Positions 22,773 through 23,296 of a stretch of DNA of 23,296 bases are shown one piece after another. The DNA is taken from the IMG/VR virus record IMGVR_UViG_3300020424_000031, positions 1 through 23,296 of that record; one strand, 5' to 3'. The DNA is from a virus. Every line of letters begins with the position of its first letter. The first letter of the stretch is position 1. The notes under the pieces were generated by a model, which made no database searches, had not been told where the DNA came from, and saw nothing but the letters and a program-made list of their open reading frames with translations. The position numbers and the translations under genes are program-made.

Positions 22773-23296
22773 CTAATTATATAATACTTGAATATTAGGT
22801 TTAATAAATTTGCTTGATAATAGGTTAATTTTTAAATTGTTATTCTGCGCCTTATTGTTTAGCCTAAAATTTTCAGAAAAAGACTTAGTTATGTCTACTA
22901 AATTAGATATCATAAGATACTTTACACTTTGTGAGTCTAAACTTTTAATCTTTATTACATACCTCTCTAGTAAAAAGTCCAAGAATAGATTCGGGTCTAG
23001 CTGTTTATTTTTTGACCACAAGCTTATGCATTTATCATAATATTCTTTATTGAAGTTTGCAGTTTTATTATTTATGCCTGATATTAATAACTTGTTTTTT
23101 TCTTTTAATATCTTGAAATTATCGTTTACATAAAAGCTTTTGCTATCAATTAAAAAGTTTTCGTCTATAACACAAAAATTTTTATTGTCAATATTTTCTT
23201 TTTTAAAATCGTTAATTCCTTTATTAAAATAACAAAGATTTAAATGATGATATACTTCTACAAAGTTTTTGTTGGAATTAAATATTTCTTTATAAT
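22773..23296 (-). CDS. C-terminal part of an unidentified protein (truncated at right window edge)
   Basis: The minus-strand frame ending with TAG at 22773-22775 stays open, without any stop, to the window edge, giving at least 173 residues. An internal TTG at 23021 could be misread as the start of an 82-residue gene, but the frame continues upstream with the same composition and no plausible ribosome binding site there. The visible part is Asn/Lys/Ile/Phe-rich, with CVIDENFLIDSKSFYVND and CISLWSKNKQLDPNLFLDF segments, and it ends NIQVLYN. No motif identifies it. It is followed after 25 bases by the 1769-aa gene and is probably part of the same structural block. Confidence 0.7.
   Translation of the reverse strand, partial: YKEIFNSNKNFVEVYHHLNLCYFNKGINDFKKENIDNKNFCVIDENFLIDSKSFYVNDNFKILKEKNKLLISGINNKTANFNKEYYDKCISLWSKNKQLDPNLFLDFLLERYVIKIKSLDSQSVKYLMISNLVDITKSFSENFRLNNKAQNNNLKINLLSSKFIKPNIQVLYN

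Noticed and set aside
22773-23021. Separate 82-residue gene starting at TTG 23021
   Set aside because: The same frame stays open without stops up to the window edge, so this is the C-terminal end of a larger protein. The TTG has no supporting ribosome binding site.
1-23296. tRNA genes, CRISPR arrays, insertion sequences or integrase/attachment sites
   Set aside because: Reading both strands showed no cloverleaf with a GTTC-type arm, no regularly spaced repeats, no transposase or recombinase motifs, and no terminal inverted repeats. Coding genes occupy nearly all bases.

Overview
The window is a strongly AT-rich stretch of a tailed double-stranded DNA phage genome (or a prophage or metagenomic piece of one). 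Four proteins in a row along the reading direction are recognisable T4-superfamily head and packaging proteins: large terminase (gp17-like), portal (gp20-like), an unknown protein, and prohead protease (gp21-like). A primase (gp61-like) and a joined gp47/gp46-type nuclease-ATPase also fit a T4-superfamily myovirus. The gene content and the style of the virion proteins resemble divergent T4-like phages known from marine samples. That is inference from memory of such families, and the host cannot be named from this sequence.

Every supported gene is on the minus strand, so the biological order runs from high to low coordinates. (1) 23296-10568 is a virion-structural block: the C-terminal end of an unidentified protein, a giant 1769-aa protein, a 558-aa protein with fibronectin-like modules, a 245-aa conserved-type virion protein, a 406-aa beta-rich protein, and a 1060-aa protein with a LamG/concanavalin-like region. 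The 406- and 1060-aa proteins end in a related module of about 70 residues. (2) 10568-5633 is a DNA-metabolism block: a RuvC-like nuclease, a primase, an SbcD-SbcC (Mre11-Rad50) protein encoded as one 1045-aa chain, and a small zinc-ribbon protein. (3) 5576-1 is the packaging and head block: a 123-aa unknown protein, terminase, portal with a long low-complexity tail, a 276-aa unknown, the protease, and the start of another gene cut by the window edge.

The genes are packed almost end to end. The largest non-coding gap is 56 bases (5577-5632), so no stretch above 300 bases lacks a gene. Several junctions are TAATG stop/start overlaps, and two genes overlap their neighbours by 8-26 bases, which points to long polycistronic transcripts with translational coupling. 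Exact TATAAATA motifs (the T4 late-promoter core) lie about 60 bases upstream of the first gene of the head block and of the gene entering at the left edge. The same octamer also occurs by chance elsewhere in this AT-rich DNA. I saw no tRNA, CRISPR array, insertion sequence, or convincing terminator.

Together the middle genes would prime, resect and resolve replicating phage DNA. The terminase then cuts it and pumps it through the portal into a prohead whose core is processed by the protease. The large virion proteins probably build tail, baseplate or fibre structures.
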